Of a stretch of 64,000 bases of DNA, positions 1 through 11,304 are shown in pieces (the stretch's first letter is position 1; the number at the start of each line of letters is the position of its first letter). A program made the translations under genes and the position numbers. The DNA lies in contig JAJKFL010000003.1 in NCBI GenBank assembly GCA_021186555.1, forward strand, positions 29,810,908 through 29,874,907, read 5' to 3'. Under the pieces are notes generated by a model that was not told the origin of the DNA, searched no databases, and saw only the letters and a list, made by a program, of their open reading frames with translations. The stretch is from Reticulitermes speratus (lineage: Eukaryota; Arthropoda; Insecta; Blattodea; Rhinotermitidae).

Positions 1-2618
1 CAGGATAGGGACGTGCTGGGTTCTAGTGAACACGGTAGTGAGCCTTCCGGTTCCCAAATGCGGCGAAATCCTTGACTGCCTCTGATACCACTAGTTCTCA
101 AGACAGACTCAGCTGCACGACGAAAAATTTGATATGTACGTTTATGCTGTAGCAGGCATGCAGAGAACTTATGACTACACAAACCAGGTTGGGGAAAAGT
201 AAGGGTGTAGGGCACTTGTAAGATCAGGCTAGGCCTACCGAACGGCAGATAATATTAAACAGGCCAAAGGAAAATGCTTTGTAGCAGTGAGTCGTTTAAG
301 GAAAATTGCAGTTGTGCGTTGTGTTAATGGCCCCTGACTGTACACTTACTCACCCTGCGTCGTAACGCGTAAAATACTGAAAACAATCACAACTATTCAC
401 CACAGAAGCAAACACACAGCACTGCTGCCAAAAGCATATCTTTGAACTGACGGGAAGAATTTGATCAGATTGAAGCCGAACTCCGCGTTATTCTTGTTTT
501 GCACCCAGGAATCGGAATAACGATATTGTGTGTTCACCGGCCAGTCCCTTCGAGTCCATTAAGATTGGAATAGCCAACGCCTGTTACGCAAATATTCCTT
601 ACAACTTACGGGCACCATGCCCGACAGTTTTCGGCGTGATCCGCAGGTCCTCCAGACAAATTATAGGCTTTGCATTAAAGTAGGCCACAACCGCTTTCTT
701 CCGAATCACTTCGAATAAACCACTTACAACCATCCAACAGCCCTGCGACATGCAGTTGAAAAGAATTTGTTAAATAATCCAACTGGTCATTCGTAGTGAT
801 CTTTCTTTAAAGATCATGCAACGTCCGTAAGTATGTCCAGTCGCCGGTTGGTCGCTTCTTAAATGAACACCTCAGCGGGTTCGGTACAGCACTGTCAGTT
901 TAGGCCCATAAATACTTCTATCGACATGCCACAGAAACGTCTTACTGTCGTGTCCCTGCGCATGGCAGCGTTGACGGAAGCTGTATCGCATGCGAGGTCT
1001 GCAAGCGCCGAGAATTTAGAGTCGTTTCTTCCTTGCAATTCAATCTACCTTATTTCATTTAACAGCCTCGAAGCGCCGACCTTCACTTCTAAGCACGCCT
1101 CGGACCCCTGACAACACATCTCCACATAAGACGAAGCACGTCATGAAATATTACCAGCCTTCCTGCAAAAATTGTCCTTTAACACTTGTAAAGAAAATAA
1201 ATAATCCTACATTTTATCTCTCTCTAAGTCCCAGAATTACTTTGTCAAAATTAATTTTAAAGTTTCGCCCGGGATTTCTTTCTTCGAAAAAGGTGGAGCC
1301 TACGATTTTAAGCTCACTCAATGCACATCAGACTCCGACTCTAAGATCATGTAAACGACCTTCATGACGTACAAGGGTATTTTTGAAACAAAAATATCTG
1401 TTATTTTGGTTGTTTAGGTTCGAACTTAGTGTAAACTATACCTCATCCAACAAAACTACAAGTGTTTATATTTTATTTTTTGCCCTGCAAGGAACCTGTC
1501 TTTCGAAATTTTTCCACTATTCTGTATTCTCTTGAACAGCACTTCCTACACTTTTTACACAACTGTCGGCGACATTTATTCCACGAACATACGCACTTCG
1601 CAAAAGTACTGTAAATGGACAGCTCTTGTTCAAGAGACCAAATTTCTCACATTCCATAACCATCTTTTATCTGACACTCAACACACGTAGGCCTATCAGT
1701 GGCCGTCTCACGTTCCAGCGCTGAGAAGACAAAGGCCATGTGGGCCGAGTCCCTTAAGTCACCTGACATCTTATTTTCCTGCGCTCGGATGCAAGATTAG
1801 AAGAACCCTTTGTATCACTTTGTATTAAAATGCTACAAACTTCGTTGTGAATTCATGGCATCACAGGACTGTTACAATGTAATGGATTATTAAATTATAT
1901 TTTTAAACACACAGAAGGATTAAAGATTATAACATGTTTCTAAAATTTAATAAATGTGTCACTTCACTGATCCTCTTGACTAGACTGTTAGACCTTGGTG
2001 TTTTCTTGTTGGTAGCCCGTCTCACCGGTAAGTATGTGGTTTATGAACGAGCAACTTACTAACCGGGTATACCAGTGCTTTGTTCGTGATCGCTGATTCG
2101 TAACTGGTGTTACAAGCGTCCATGATCTCTTTCCTTAAATCTCTGTTACTTTCGGACTCCAGGAGCAAGATGGGTAACTGACAGATGCGCACTAGCAAGA
2201 ACTGCAAAGCAGTCAAACTTTTTAGGTACTGCAAGTGTCCGCTTTCTCTGTCGGCTTTCAAAACTTAAGTTAGTAAAATTATTAGTGAAAACAAATGGTT
2301 GGAAGTTGTGGTTTTGTGTTGGTCAAAATTTATTGAGTGTTTAAAAATCGAAGGCCAAAGAACCAAGCTTTAGATTTTGCACAGACAAATTACGCATTTG
2401 GTTTTTAAAATGTTTAATCTTTCCTAGCGAAAGGCACAGAATGGTCGACCCCACGCACGGCCCCGCCAACTCGTTGAAACGCTCTGTTAATGCATGCGTT
2501 GATAGTCTTGAGACAGTCAAGTTCAAGCAGAAGATCCAGCAACATCGCAACCTTGGATGTCATTTCTTTGTCACGTTCCGTCAGTGAGACGCCCGTCTTC
2601 CTATCTCTATCCATCGAC
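1..2618. other. Unassigned sequence, no gene recognised
   Basis: Mixed-composition sequence without a recognisable coding region. The longest open frames (863-1111 plus, 82 codons; 2022-2261 minus, 79 codons) show no known domain and have no credible splice or promoter context. Two copies of the palindrome TAGGCCTA lie at 230-237 and 1688-1695. I saw no tRNA-like promoter boxes here. Confidence 0.6.
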
Positions 2619-2940
2619 AGTCACTTGTATTTAAAAGGTAAAGTAAAGGTAAAGTTCTCCCTAGAACAGGCCATGAAGGCCCAGAGGGGGAGTAAAGTTA
2701 TAGCTCTACTCTTTCTTTAACCTCGGCGCTAGATAGGGTGGGGGGGTCAACGCCACGCCCCGGCCGCTTTACCCCCGGGAATGACCCGGTACCCATTGTA
2801 CAGGAGGCTGGGTAGACCCCAGGGCCGGTCTGGACTGGTGCTGAAAATCTCGCCCTCACCGGGATTCGATCCCCGGACCGTCCAGCTCGTAGGGAGTCGC
2901 TATACCGACTACGCTATCCCGGCCCATAGTCACATGTATT
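2619..2940 (-). mobile_element. SINE family S1, full copy with target-site duplication
   Basis: A tRNA-derived SINE read on the minus strand. The head has a textbook pol III A box (TAGCGTAGTCGG, 2916-2905) and B box (GATCGAATC, 2871-2863). A tRNA-unrelated body follows, ending at low coordinates in a short simple GGTAAAG/TAAAGG-type tail. The element body is about 2632-2927. It is bracketed by a 13-bp direct repeat, AGTCACTTGTATT at 2619-2631 and AGTCACATGTATT at 2928-2940, with one mismatch, which fits a LINE-driven target-site duplication. The body contains a run of seven Gs near 2740. Related copies occur across the window. Confidence 0.88.
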
Positions 2941-2987
2941 CTAAGACAAAAAAATTAGATGTCTATGTACGCCATGAAAACCTAGCC

Positions 2988-3075
2988 TATGGAGGAATAC
3001 AAACATAGCTCCATGCGTTCTTAACCTCGGAAGATGGAGGTGAGTTGTCAGCTTCATGGACCGGCAACTTTACCT
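2988..3075 (-). mobile_element. SINE S1, 3'-region fragment
   Basis: The order of short blocks (TATGGAGG, then TAGCTCCAT, then TTAACCTCGG, then GATGGAGGTGA and ACTTTACC) matches the minus-strand 3' half of the S1 SINE, for example 41854-42010. The tRNA-like head is missing. It lies only about 50 bp beyond the full S1 copy, so it is an independent older fragment. Confidence 0.6.
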
Positions 3076-3089
3076 CCAGAGAAAGTTAA

Positions 3090-3215
3090 GATTATGGTAT
3101 CCTGGGATTTGACGTCGTATAGTCGGGTGGAGATGTTCCAACGTTTCAGAGAAACCGGCTGGTTCTATTTTTAACCTCAAGACAATGGAAGCAAGTTCCT
3201 CCGAAACGCGAGTAC
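3090..3215. repeat. Degenerate fold-back pair with GAAAC modules
   Basis: Two oppositely oriented modules face each other. On the minus strand, GAAACGTTGGAACATC is read from about 3147; on the plus strand, CAATGGAAGCAAGTTCCTCCGAAAC runs across 3182-3207. Each resembles an arm of the fold-back structures at 48068-48262 and 52766-53012. Identity between arms is low, so I treat it as an old copy. Confidence 0.4.
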
Positions 3216-3244
3216 CTACCTACCTACCTACCTACCTACCTACC
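3212..3244. repeat. (CTAC)n microsatellite
   Basis: Eight uninterrupted tetranucleotide units directly follow the degenerate fold-back arm. Confidence 0.95.
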
Positions 3245-3249
3245 ACGCT

Positions 3250-4590
3250 GCACATCACATCTCAGAAGATTGTATACAATCCCCGCCTAAAAAACCTTAA
3301 ATATGAAGGGAACATAATTTATATTTTCGGAATCGCAAGCAGCGATATTGCTAATACAATTTTACCTAATCAAAATAATTTTGTAAGAATTTATTGCTCA
3401 CTGCAAATGCTAACCCATCCACTTTCTAACCTAACTTCTTCCCCGATAATGGAGGCAGTAAATTATTCCGAAATGTCGGTAACAACGTAGCGGACTACAC
3501 GGCTTCGTAACACTGAAAATCAGAATTTAAACTACGGTATGACCACTAACACGTAAACAAAAGGGGTTCGAACTTCGATGTTCGGAGAGGCAGTTACTAT
3601 ATTCCTTTAAATAAACAAAATATCGCTTCACAATTTCCTTGTATTTATCATAGTCAAGTTGGTGCACCTGATTCGTATTCGGGAAGTCCCGGTTTCGATT
3701 GTCGGACCTGAGACCCACCTTAAATGGTGACGGTTTTCGTGAGATTCCTCAGTCACTCCACCAAATGCCAGAAAAAATATATCAAATTACGCCACGGCTG
3801 TTACTCGCCACAACGTTTCTAATTCATTAACTCACTCAAACATAATACTGTCATTCAACGCTAAGCTTCACACGAGAATTCGTCGTTAAAATAAAGCAAG
3901 AAACCGAACATCGCGATTCGTTACCACCTTCTCATTAGTAACTGCAGCATTATCTTTTCAGAGAAATATAGACGTAGGTTCTCTGCAAACACAAATTCGT
4001 CGATTATAGCCAATGAAGCTCGCGAGGCAATAGTAAGAAATGTGCTTCCGTTCACACCTCTACCTTGTTTATTCAAGAACCTAAATATCAATGGAGATTG
4101 TTTAAAACAATGGTAAATTGTGTAAACATCTGAAGAAAAAGAAGCGCCAAGAACCTATTTTAAGTGTAAACGACTATATAGTGGAGTGAGTGTATATATA
4201 CAAGCAAAGGAAGGAGATGGGATGAGAAGATTAGTTCAATTTCCAAGCGGCTATAAAAAGGTGGATGAAGACAGCTAAGCGAAACAACTGAAGCGAAATG
4301 AGCGAAACTCCTTAAAAGCTACACATATACACACACAACTGAGAGAAGAAATAGTCGCAGTTATATTTTCTCTGCACCTTTTCTTATATACATGCACTTT
4401 CAGAAGCAAGACAGATACACATATCCTTACCTTACTCACTCACCCTCAACCCAACACCGCAAAAACACTTCACTGCAAGCCCCGTCTACATTCCACAGGA
4501 CTTGCAATAACTGTCCCTTCCTACTGAAGTAAGTTCACAACACGACATGGTGGGGAATGCATAATCTGATAGTGATACGGCAATGTACGT
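3250..4590. other. Unassigned sequence, no gene recognised
   Basis: No domain, tRNA-like box or long inverted repeat was seen. Open frames are under 110 codons and unrecognised. A short purine-rich stretch lies at 4200-4260. Confidence 0.55.
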
Positions 4591-4594
4591 ATAC

Positions 4595-5079
4595 CGTAAT
4601 ATTGAGGTGCGTTCGCGTCACCATTGTTTCCGTGGAAAAGTAATAAGTAAATATTCTGAGTGTGTGTCTGTAGCCTTAGTTATCCAGCATGTAAAGCGCA
4701 TGCGCCGTGTTATATTGTCATCTGTAGCCTCTATGGCTCTGTACAATTTTTCCACATTCTCTCTTAAACGGCACGATTTTCAGAAAAAAAAAAACTATCG
4801 AACATAAAATGTGTGCTTTGATTTCTCTACAACTTTTGTCTGAAACATTTCCCATTCTATGAAGAACTGAGCAAGGTATTATCATAAATGTACACAGATC
4901 TTCTTGTCGGATTTCTATGAAAGTTTAATTTTCTCGACAGATCTTAGAAGAATCCACAAATATCAGTCTTCATGAAAATCCATCCAGTGACGGCCGAGTT
5001 GTTTCATGCGGACGGACGGACAGACAGACACGAGGAAGCTAATAGTCGCTTTTCGCAATTTTGCGAACACGCTTAAAAA
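4595..5079 (-). mobile_element. Interspersed repeat family R1, near-complete copy
   Basis: One of five copies of a 480-545 bp noncoding repeat. In family orientation it begins AAGCGTGTTCGCAAAATTGCGAAAAGCG (minus strand from about 5074). It then passes a GTCTGTCCGTCCG microsatellite-like block and a conserved middle (CACTGGATGGATTTTCATGA), and ends GCGAACGCACCTCAATATTACGG near 4595. The two ends share a short inverted match (GGCGTGTTCGC type), which suggests terminal inverted repeats of a non-autonomous DNA element. No coding capacity is seen. The 75-codon frame at 4583-4807 lies inside the repeat and is not a gene. Confidence 0.75.
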
Positions 5080-5084
5080 GGCCG

Positions 5085-6950
5085 GACTATTTGATACGCC
5101 AGTGCATAAGCAGCGCCTTCTAAAGACTTACAGGAGTTGCAGGTAAACATTAAGGAAATCTTAACCTTGGTTTAACCATTAGGCATGAGGGGTCCCACAG
5201 ACGCCGTGGATGAGTTGGCGAACTGGAAAAGCTCTACAGCTGCTGAGAATCAAAACGCGGTGCCCCAGCCTACAGTTAGCCTCAATGTTCATTCAGTTCG
5301 TGCACTAAAGCTGTTACCCGTCTGCAAATTCCCACTACGGGTCACTTCACCGAACAATTGACAATACACTCAGGCGGGTTCAGTGCTTAATGTTTTGCAA
5401 AGATCCAGGAGATTCAGAAAGAAGGTTTCGGATACAGCGTACGAGTACTGCATGTGTAAACCTATCTGGCCTAGAAATAAAGCGTACAAAAAAAACTAGC
5501 TCTTTTTTTACCAGTGTAGATAACAAACAAACAAGAGCCATTCGTAACAAGCACTTCCTTTGGTGGGAAAAAATTTCGGCGTCCAAATACTTAGATCCTT
5601 GCTGTATTCCTAATTGAATACACGTGCTACTTCAAACGCAAATATCAAGCCTCACATACGTACCGTAAAATAGACAGAAGGGTGAACACAGTCACAAATG
5701 GAAAGCGAGTACGAGGTGGGAGGTATGTGTGTAGATAGACTGAGGACAATCACAAAATTTCGCAGTCGCGTAAGGTGGTAATTCGGCCAAGATTCGAAGA
5801 GGCTGCAACTTATACGAGTAGCCAACTCGCTCGGTTAGGCCTTGTAACTGTTTAACTGGTTAGGTTTCTATCGCGGGATGGAGGTCTGATCTGTAATTCG
5901 CTACGTGGCAAAGATCGCGGCGCCCCCATCGCCTCAGTCCCCCTGAAAAGAAAACAAAATTCCGGAAAGACCTATAAAGACAGCGAGTTAAGAATTAATC
6001 TAACCGTCAGTTCCCTGCATTATTTCCTGTAACACATGTTTTAAGTTAAAAAAAATTACAAGGTCATTTTATTTGTAACTGGTAACTTATGAACATTATT
6101 TCATATAAAATACATGGGTCTGTTAACGCTCAGTTTCAGTTTCAGTCACAGTTACATTGGTTCGCTTGTTACCGCCGCAAACCCCGGAGCTAAATACACA
6201 TACCGCTCAGTCACCATGTGTTGTTTAACATTTTTCAAACAACTAAAGACTGCGTATTTTTCAAATCTATTATCACATAATGCTCCAGTCGCTAGTGTCG
6301 CTGCAACCTTGGAAGCTTCCACGTCTCCCAAATGGCTATCATCAATAGTAATGGCACAAGAGGCTACAATTGCTTTTATGCATAAGACGAATACTGATAG
6401 TGTGGTCTCTGTTTGCACAACAATCAAAATAAGTTTAATTAGAATTAGTCAACAGATTCAAAAGTTTTTAGAGAGGCATATACACAGATATGGAGAGAGC
6501 ATAAACCTGTCCTTCTGTACAGAATAAGAAACTATGTTTCTGTGACCATAAAAGTCTCCTACTGGACCATTTCCTGAGCCAGCTGAAAACTTGTAAAAGT
6601 CACACCCTCACAAATAATTTTCCTCAGATGCATTCCAATATTACGATATGATCTGAACCAAAATCCTTCCTCTTGGAGCTTTCCGAACATAACTGTAGAC
6701 GCATATGTGAACTTCCTTATGGATGCTAATAGCTCACCCAACTCAACATCTTTGATCTTATCACCCTAGTGCAATTACTTGAAAAATATCAAATGTGATG
6801 TGTATAATTACCCAACCGTCTCCAAAGTCGTGTTACTTCTTCCTTCAAAGGTCGAAGGAAAAGCAAAATGCACAGAGGCGTGGTAACTCAAGTTCCAGAA
6901 TATCTTAATGTAGAAAATCCCCGTTGGTGTATTTATCAAGTTGTATTCTT
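5085..6950. other. Unassigned sequence with two consecutive minus-strand frames
   Basis: No family was recognised. Two minus-strand frames follow each other, 6559-6741 (60 codons) and 6152-6427 (91 codons). Their composition is less biased than most frames here, but I see no motif, and an overlapping 137-codon plus-strand frame (6114-6527) competes. Any exon call would be a guess. Confidence 0.5.
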
Positions 6951-7102
6951 ATTTTATTAGTTGGTCAGTCACACTCAACAAGCTGTATTATACACCTATT
7001 TACTTGGCAACTAGTTTCGGCTCTTTACTAATCCAAAACTAGCTGCGAAGTAAATACGTGTATCATACAGCTTGTAGCGTGTGACTGACCAACTAATAAA
7101 AT
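6951..7102. repeat. 152-bp hairpin, 67-bp arms
   Basis: The left arm (6951-7017) and right arm (7036-7102) are reverse complements with 61 of 67 positions matching by hand alignment and no gaps. They are separated by an 18-nt loop. The outermost 24 bp of the arms pair perfectly. A transcript through it would form a long, nearly perfect duplex. It resembles fold-back transposon remnants and also endogenous siRNA or long miRNA precursors. Sequence alone cannot choose between these. Confidence 0.9.
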
Positions 7103-7104
7103 AT

Positions 7105-8685
7105 ACACTTCAAGAATATCGACGAATAACTGCAGCCCTACACTTATTTTACTGCGCATGTCCATGAATGAATCAAACAACGGACACAGACACAGACACG
7201 TACAGATCGATGATCAAGGAACAACACTCCTCCAGACGAGTCAAGTCTTCTGAGATGTTATGCCGTGTCGTTACAGACATTTTGAAGGGTAGTCCTGCCG
7301 TTATCTTCAGGGTCAAGCAGTCCAGAAAGGGTGACAGCATGATCCTGAACATGAAGGCAGTACATTACTTCCAAACTTTCCAATCTTCGGCAGCTATTTA
7401 GCAGTCGAAGCACAGTGATGTTCCACAAGACTTAACCCTTCGGCAGTACATCTGTGGGAACCGCAAATACCGCAGCGTTGCTCCCCATCAGGTTTAGTCT
7501 CGCCTTAGCCCGTACTGCTTCTGTTGTGAATCAGCCTTCACGAACACACACACACACCAGCGTAAACTCTCTCGTCCCTGTTACTCTCTTCATTCCGTGA
7601 AAGCTTTCTCTTTTATCTCATTCCACACTCGCGTTCCTTTAAACAGCGGTGCTCCCACGTTTAATTCGTCTCCCAACACCTTTTTCTTCCTTATTTCCCT
7701 GGTTTCAACCGACGGATTCCCCTGCAAAATGTTCATTCCGTACGTTAAAAATACTCAGCCCACAAGTCTTTATGACGTACACAGGAGCCAACTTGCTTTT
7801 GCGAGGAAATTCAATTCCACTTCCTCAAGAACAGGAAAAAGAGATTTTCTAAAGATAAAGTCAGGTACGAATGTAAACTCAGAAAAACAAAATGAAACAT
7901 ACTTACATTCTAGACACTGCCGTTTGTTTCTGTGTATAAAACCGTACGTCTGGTAGAAGGCAGAAATATCCACACGATTTATCACTAATTGGAGACATCA
8001 AGGAATTGAGCATGAATGGCTTATTTAATACAATAACTAAGAAAGGTCGCTTAGAAAGTCAAATCTCCTTCATTTCAAATATAAGGTATAGGCATATATT
8101 ATATGTATACCTGCCTACTATAATGAAATGTTCGGTTTAATTATATTTGTTATTTAATTATATGTGATAATTAATATCCTCCCAGATTTAATGTAAGTTT
8201 TGGTAACGTTACCACGACGACAGATGACGAGTCACTCTGGCTAACGCAGCTATCTGGTGGAAAGGTGTTCTATCAAGAGGACTTCAGAACTTGCACTGCA
8301 TTGATTTACCCTACTTTTGTTTGTTCCAGAGGGAAAGAAGTGCTTGTACGACCACGCTGTTCTTTGCTTGTCTATTATTCCTAAAATGGTGTATGGCAAT
8401 GGTCTTCCAAAAATCTAAAACTTTTTATTAAGGCAACGATTTGTAGGACTCACCAGAACACCTTCGGGGTTGCAGTTTAACAATTGTAAGTAATCGGTCA
8501 TTGGAGCCTGGAATATGACGTTTTGAAAAAGGGGTTATGAATCTTTGTTACAAATGACGCTGTGTACAAAATACTATTGTTTGTAAGTCAGACTTAACAA
8601 GTATGGTGACGGTACAAAAATGTGAGGTGATATCCGACGAACGTAGGATAGACAGACTATTTGAAGTAATAGGTTCCTCGCCGAT
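7105..8685. other. Unassigned sequence with one solitary fold-back arm
   Basis: Positions 7240-7330 (TCTTCTGAGATGTTATGCCGT through GGTCAAGCAGTCCAG) resemble 31310-31395, so they are a dispersed-repeat arm. The rest holds no recognised gene. The longest frame, 7597-7956 (119 codons), has no recognisable domain. Confidence 0.5.
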
Positions 8686-9213
8686 GCCGGTGGCCGTGTG
8701 GTCTAAGGCGTAGGTCTGCGGCCTCTTGATTGATGAGATCGGGGGTTCGAATCCCTGTGTTTTGTTCGTTGATAAGTGGTTTCGATTCCATATGGAGTGA
8801 TATGGTTTAGAAGGTTAGTTATTACTATTCTAACTTCGTGTTTGTAAAATGGCCAGACTAGAGGATCAGTGGCGATGGAGTTGAAAGGTTTACGTTTGAA
8901 CAGTGTGAGGAACTGGACTCAAAGGAGAACATATCATTTTGGTTTGTTTAGACCCACTGTTTTGTTTGCAAGGGCTTGTGACTTACGTGTATTTGGATAG
9001 TAAGGAAAATAAATTGAAAGTTTAAAAAAAATCCCGCTGTGGACATTGATTTTTGTTTCTTGTGTTTGTTGTGTGTTGTGTAAGTAGCGGCCTCTGCGAC
9101 GAGCTGATCATTCGTTCAGAGGAGTCTTCCCGAGTGTGTGTGTCTAATTGTGTGTGATCTTGAAACCTTAAAAATGAGGCGGCCGAGGCCCGAGTTGGTC
9201 TGTAGCGCCAATG
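8686..9213 (+). mobile_element. SINE family S3, interrupted copy
   Basis: The head GGCCGTGTGGTCTAAGGCG (8691-8709) followed by GGTTCGAATCC (8744-8754) is tRNA-Leu/Ser-like. The same head is on the minus strand at 50475-50413. The distal half resumes at about 9032 and matches the 50238-50410 copy through blocks such as CATTGAT, TTCAGAGGAGTCTTCC, GTGTGATCTTGAAACCTTAAAAATGAGG and GCGCCAATGAAA. The two halves are separated by a foreign insert at 8760-9029. It is not a functional tRNA gene, because the anticodon arm does not fold properly. Confidence 0.82.
8750..9041 (+). mobile_element. Retrocopy-like insert inside S3 SINE
   Basis: An insert of about 270 bp splits the S3 element. It is flanked by AATCCCTGTG (8750-8759) and AATCCCGCTGTG (9030-9041), an imperfect target duplication. 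Its 3' end has AATAAA at 9008-9013, ten bases before an eight-A run (9024-9031). That is the layout of a polyadenylated transcript reinserted by LINE machinery. No open frame of note is present, so the source would be an untranslated region or a noncoding RNA, probably 5'-truncated. The source gene was not identified. Confidence 0.7.
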
Positions 9214-9214
9214 A

Positions 9215-10480
9215 AATGTCGTGATAGAACAATTTCACTTGTTACAACTGGATATAACGAAGTTGATTGGGACTCAATCCTGGTTCGGTAAATACGCGAC
9301 TTGAGAAAATGAAACAAAACATATGATATAGTAATCAAACTGTTAACGGATATAATACTATGTTTATGACTCGTGACGTGAACGTACTGACAGAAAGCTC
9401 TCCTCCTTACACAAAACAAGCATTACATACGTAGGGAACGTTTTTGGACACCGACGACATTTACGCTCGCCGCAGATATTACTTCCCGATTACTTAAGTT
9501 CATTCAGCAACATTTCAGCCACACTGTATTAACCAAATCAGGGCTGGTCAAAGGGCAGCCTTCGAGGAAAGTATTTGCGACCCTCGGTCACCTGAATAGT
9601 TTCAATAACACAATTTATTTTTACGTTATGGCGTTATAGTTAATTCAATTCCCCCCTTTTCGATATATGTATACACATGTGCGGCCGTCGGGCGAGTCCG
9701 TAGGAATTATGTGGCCCTAATGTGAGCTGAATTTGGCCAGCCCTGAGCTAAATGCTCAAGTATTGGCAGAGAACGGGTTCTCAAAGTCACACAATAACAG
9801 AACAATATGTGCAGTTTCTGACACTTGTCCATATTACCTGGCTGCCCGTGTTGGCTGTTTCGACTGTTTCACATTAGCTATGTTCAGTTATGTGTAAATA
9901 ATATATAGCTCGGTTCTTCAGCCGTTAGCCATTTCGACACAAATCCGAATGAGACCCGATTGACAATAATTGTTCATGTTTAGCGTAATGGGTAGGCTAA
10001 TGAACCTGAACTATTTGGTAGAAAACGATACACTATCGACACGCCCGCCAGACTGACCAAAGGACACAATAAAGCATGAGCTACTGTAGCAGAAAACCGA
10101 CAGTTAATAAACTGCTGGTGTATATTAGTAAGGCTCGGGCCAGTTAATGCAGACTCGGACACAATATGATGCTTAATGTTATAAGTTTCTATTCCGTTGC
10201 GTATGTCGGAGGCGGTGTGCGTCTGAACGTGTAGAGCAAACCGGAGCCCGTACGACTCGCCATGGCTTCTACTTAATGAAATATTAGGCCTTACAAAATG
10301 CTTGACCATTAGAGGAATTCCATTTAAACCCTGGGAGAGGCGACAATTATATCATGTATTTGCTGCAAAAGCGGATCAAGTGTTTTCACAGTTCCAAACT
10401 TAGGAAGATACACACATGTATAGGCAACGATCTGCAATGCTAGCGTCTATTTTGTTATACTGTATTATTATTTCTCATTG
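9215..10480. other. Unassigned sequence, no gene recognised
   Basis: The minus-strand frame at 9980-10309 (109 codons) has no recognised domain. No repeat shared with the rest of the window was noticed. Confidence 0.55.
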
Positions 10481-10488
10481 CCTGTATT

Positions 10489-10805
10489 ATGAGCCGAGAT
10501 AGCGCTGTCAGCATTGTGACCAGGCCATGGTTTGGACGACCGATAAATCGTCGTTCGATCGCTGGTAGATGCAAGAGATTTTCTCTTTCCCAACGCTTTC
10601 CAAGCCGGCTCTGTGGCCCACCCAGCCTCCAGTATTCAATGAATACTGGAGGCTCTTACTCTGGGGGAAAAGCGGCAAGAGCGTGAAGCTGACCACTCAA
10701 CTTCACTAGTATCGAGAATAAGAACGCGTGGAGTTACACCTACACATACGCCTTCTTAACGTGCATAGGGAGAACTGTACCTATACTTAACCTTTACCAG
10801 TACTT
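10489..10805 (+). mobile_element. SINE S1, diverged full-length copy
   Basis: It begins GAGCCGAGATAGCGCTGTCAG and keeps a B-box-like GTTCGATCGC at 10553-10562. The S1 landmarks then appear in order: GAGATTTTCTC, TGGCCCACCCAGCCTCC, GGGGGAAAAGCGGC, GCGTGAAGCTGACCACTC, GGAGTTACACCTACAC, and GGGAGAACTGTACC leading to the tail near 10800. A perfect hairpin replaces the usual sequence after CCCAGCCTCC. Confidence 0.75.
10624..10654. repeat. Perfect 15-bp hairpin in SINE
   Basis: The arms 10624-10638 and 10640-10654 are exact reverse complements around a single unpaired A. It lies where other S1 copies read CCTCCTGTACAATGGGTACC, so it arose inside this copy. Confidence 0.95.
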
Positions 10806-11023
10806 GCATTTCATATTAAGAATTAAAATTTTAATTATTTTATGGCAAGTAACTAAACACAAATTAAAAAATTCTTAATTCTGTCCTGCCCCCAGAAGAT
10901 AATCCGAATCCAAATTCAATGAGCCAACGTTCAGAACAAATACTTAATATTATTCTCACCGTGCATGTTTATTATCACTAGTAAAAATTATACCAACACA
11001 TGCACTGTTTATTAAAACCTTAA

Positions 11024-11088
11024 TAGTTCTAAAAAATCGGCCCTACATATGTTTCGGCCAGTTAACTGGCCATCCTCAGGGGCAACTA
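11024..11088 (-). ncRNA. Hammerhead ribozyme candidate, type I
   Basis: Read on the minus strand, the core CTGAGGA (11079-11073) is followed by one extra T. A six-pair stem II comes next, GGCCAG (11071-11066) with CTGGCC (11061-11056) closed by TTAA, then GAAA (11055-11052). Stem III is minimal: A52-U45, C51-G46 and A50-U47 (positions 110xx) around a two-base loop. The cleavage triplet reads GTA, so cleavage would fall between 11044 and 11043. Stem I pairs GCCC (11083-11080) with GGGC (11043-11040). A second block, TAGTT with AACTA, pairs across an internal loop. All invariant core bases are present. The extra base between A9 and stem II is unusual. Such motifs are known in Penelope-like retroelement termini. 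Confidence 0.72.
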
Positions 11089-11099
11089 GCGTTTAAAGC

Positions 11100-11300
11100 A
11101 CAATCAAGTTCATAGGTTTTACATGAGGTGTGTGGTTGTTATATAAAAATTTTTATATAAAAATATAATAATATATAAATGTATAAAATATATACATACA
11201 TATATATATACATTTGTAAGAATTAAGGAGAAGAGCCCTCGTTACCTGCACTATTTTGTACAGCATCGCTGACTTCTTGTCTGAGCTTCGAAATTACAGG
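11100..11300 (-). mobile_element. Possible Penelope-like element remnant beside hammerhead
   Basis: Upstream of the minus-strand hammerhead is a very AT-rich stretch with a 22-bp perfect palindrome (11139-11160). Further on, 11290-11200 reads in one minus-strand frame as SKLRQEVSDAVQNSAGNEGS before a stop. That would suit the C-terminal end of an element ORF, but the peptide was not matched to a family. The assignment rests only on position beside the ribozyme motif. Confidence 0.3.
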
Positions 11301-11304
11301 CGTC

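Noticed and set aside
6152-6741. Two consecutive minus-strand frames (91 and 60 codons) as possible exons
   Set aside because: No recognisable motif or convincing splice sites, and the opposite strand holds a longer frame.
8691-8765. tRNA-Leu or tRNA-Ser gene
   Set aside because: A and B boxes are good, but the anticodon arm leaves only a three-base loop and the sequence continues into an S3 SINE body also found at 50238.
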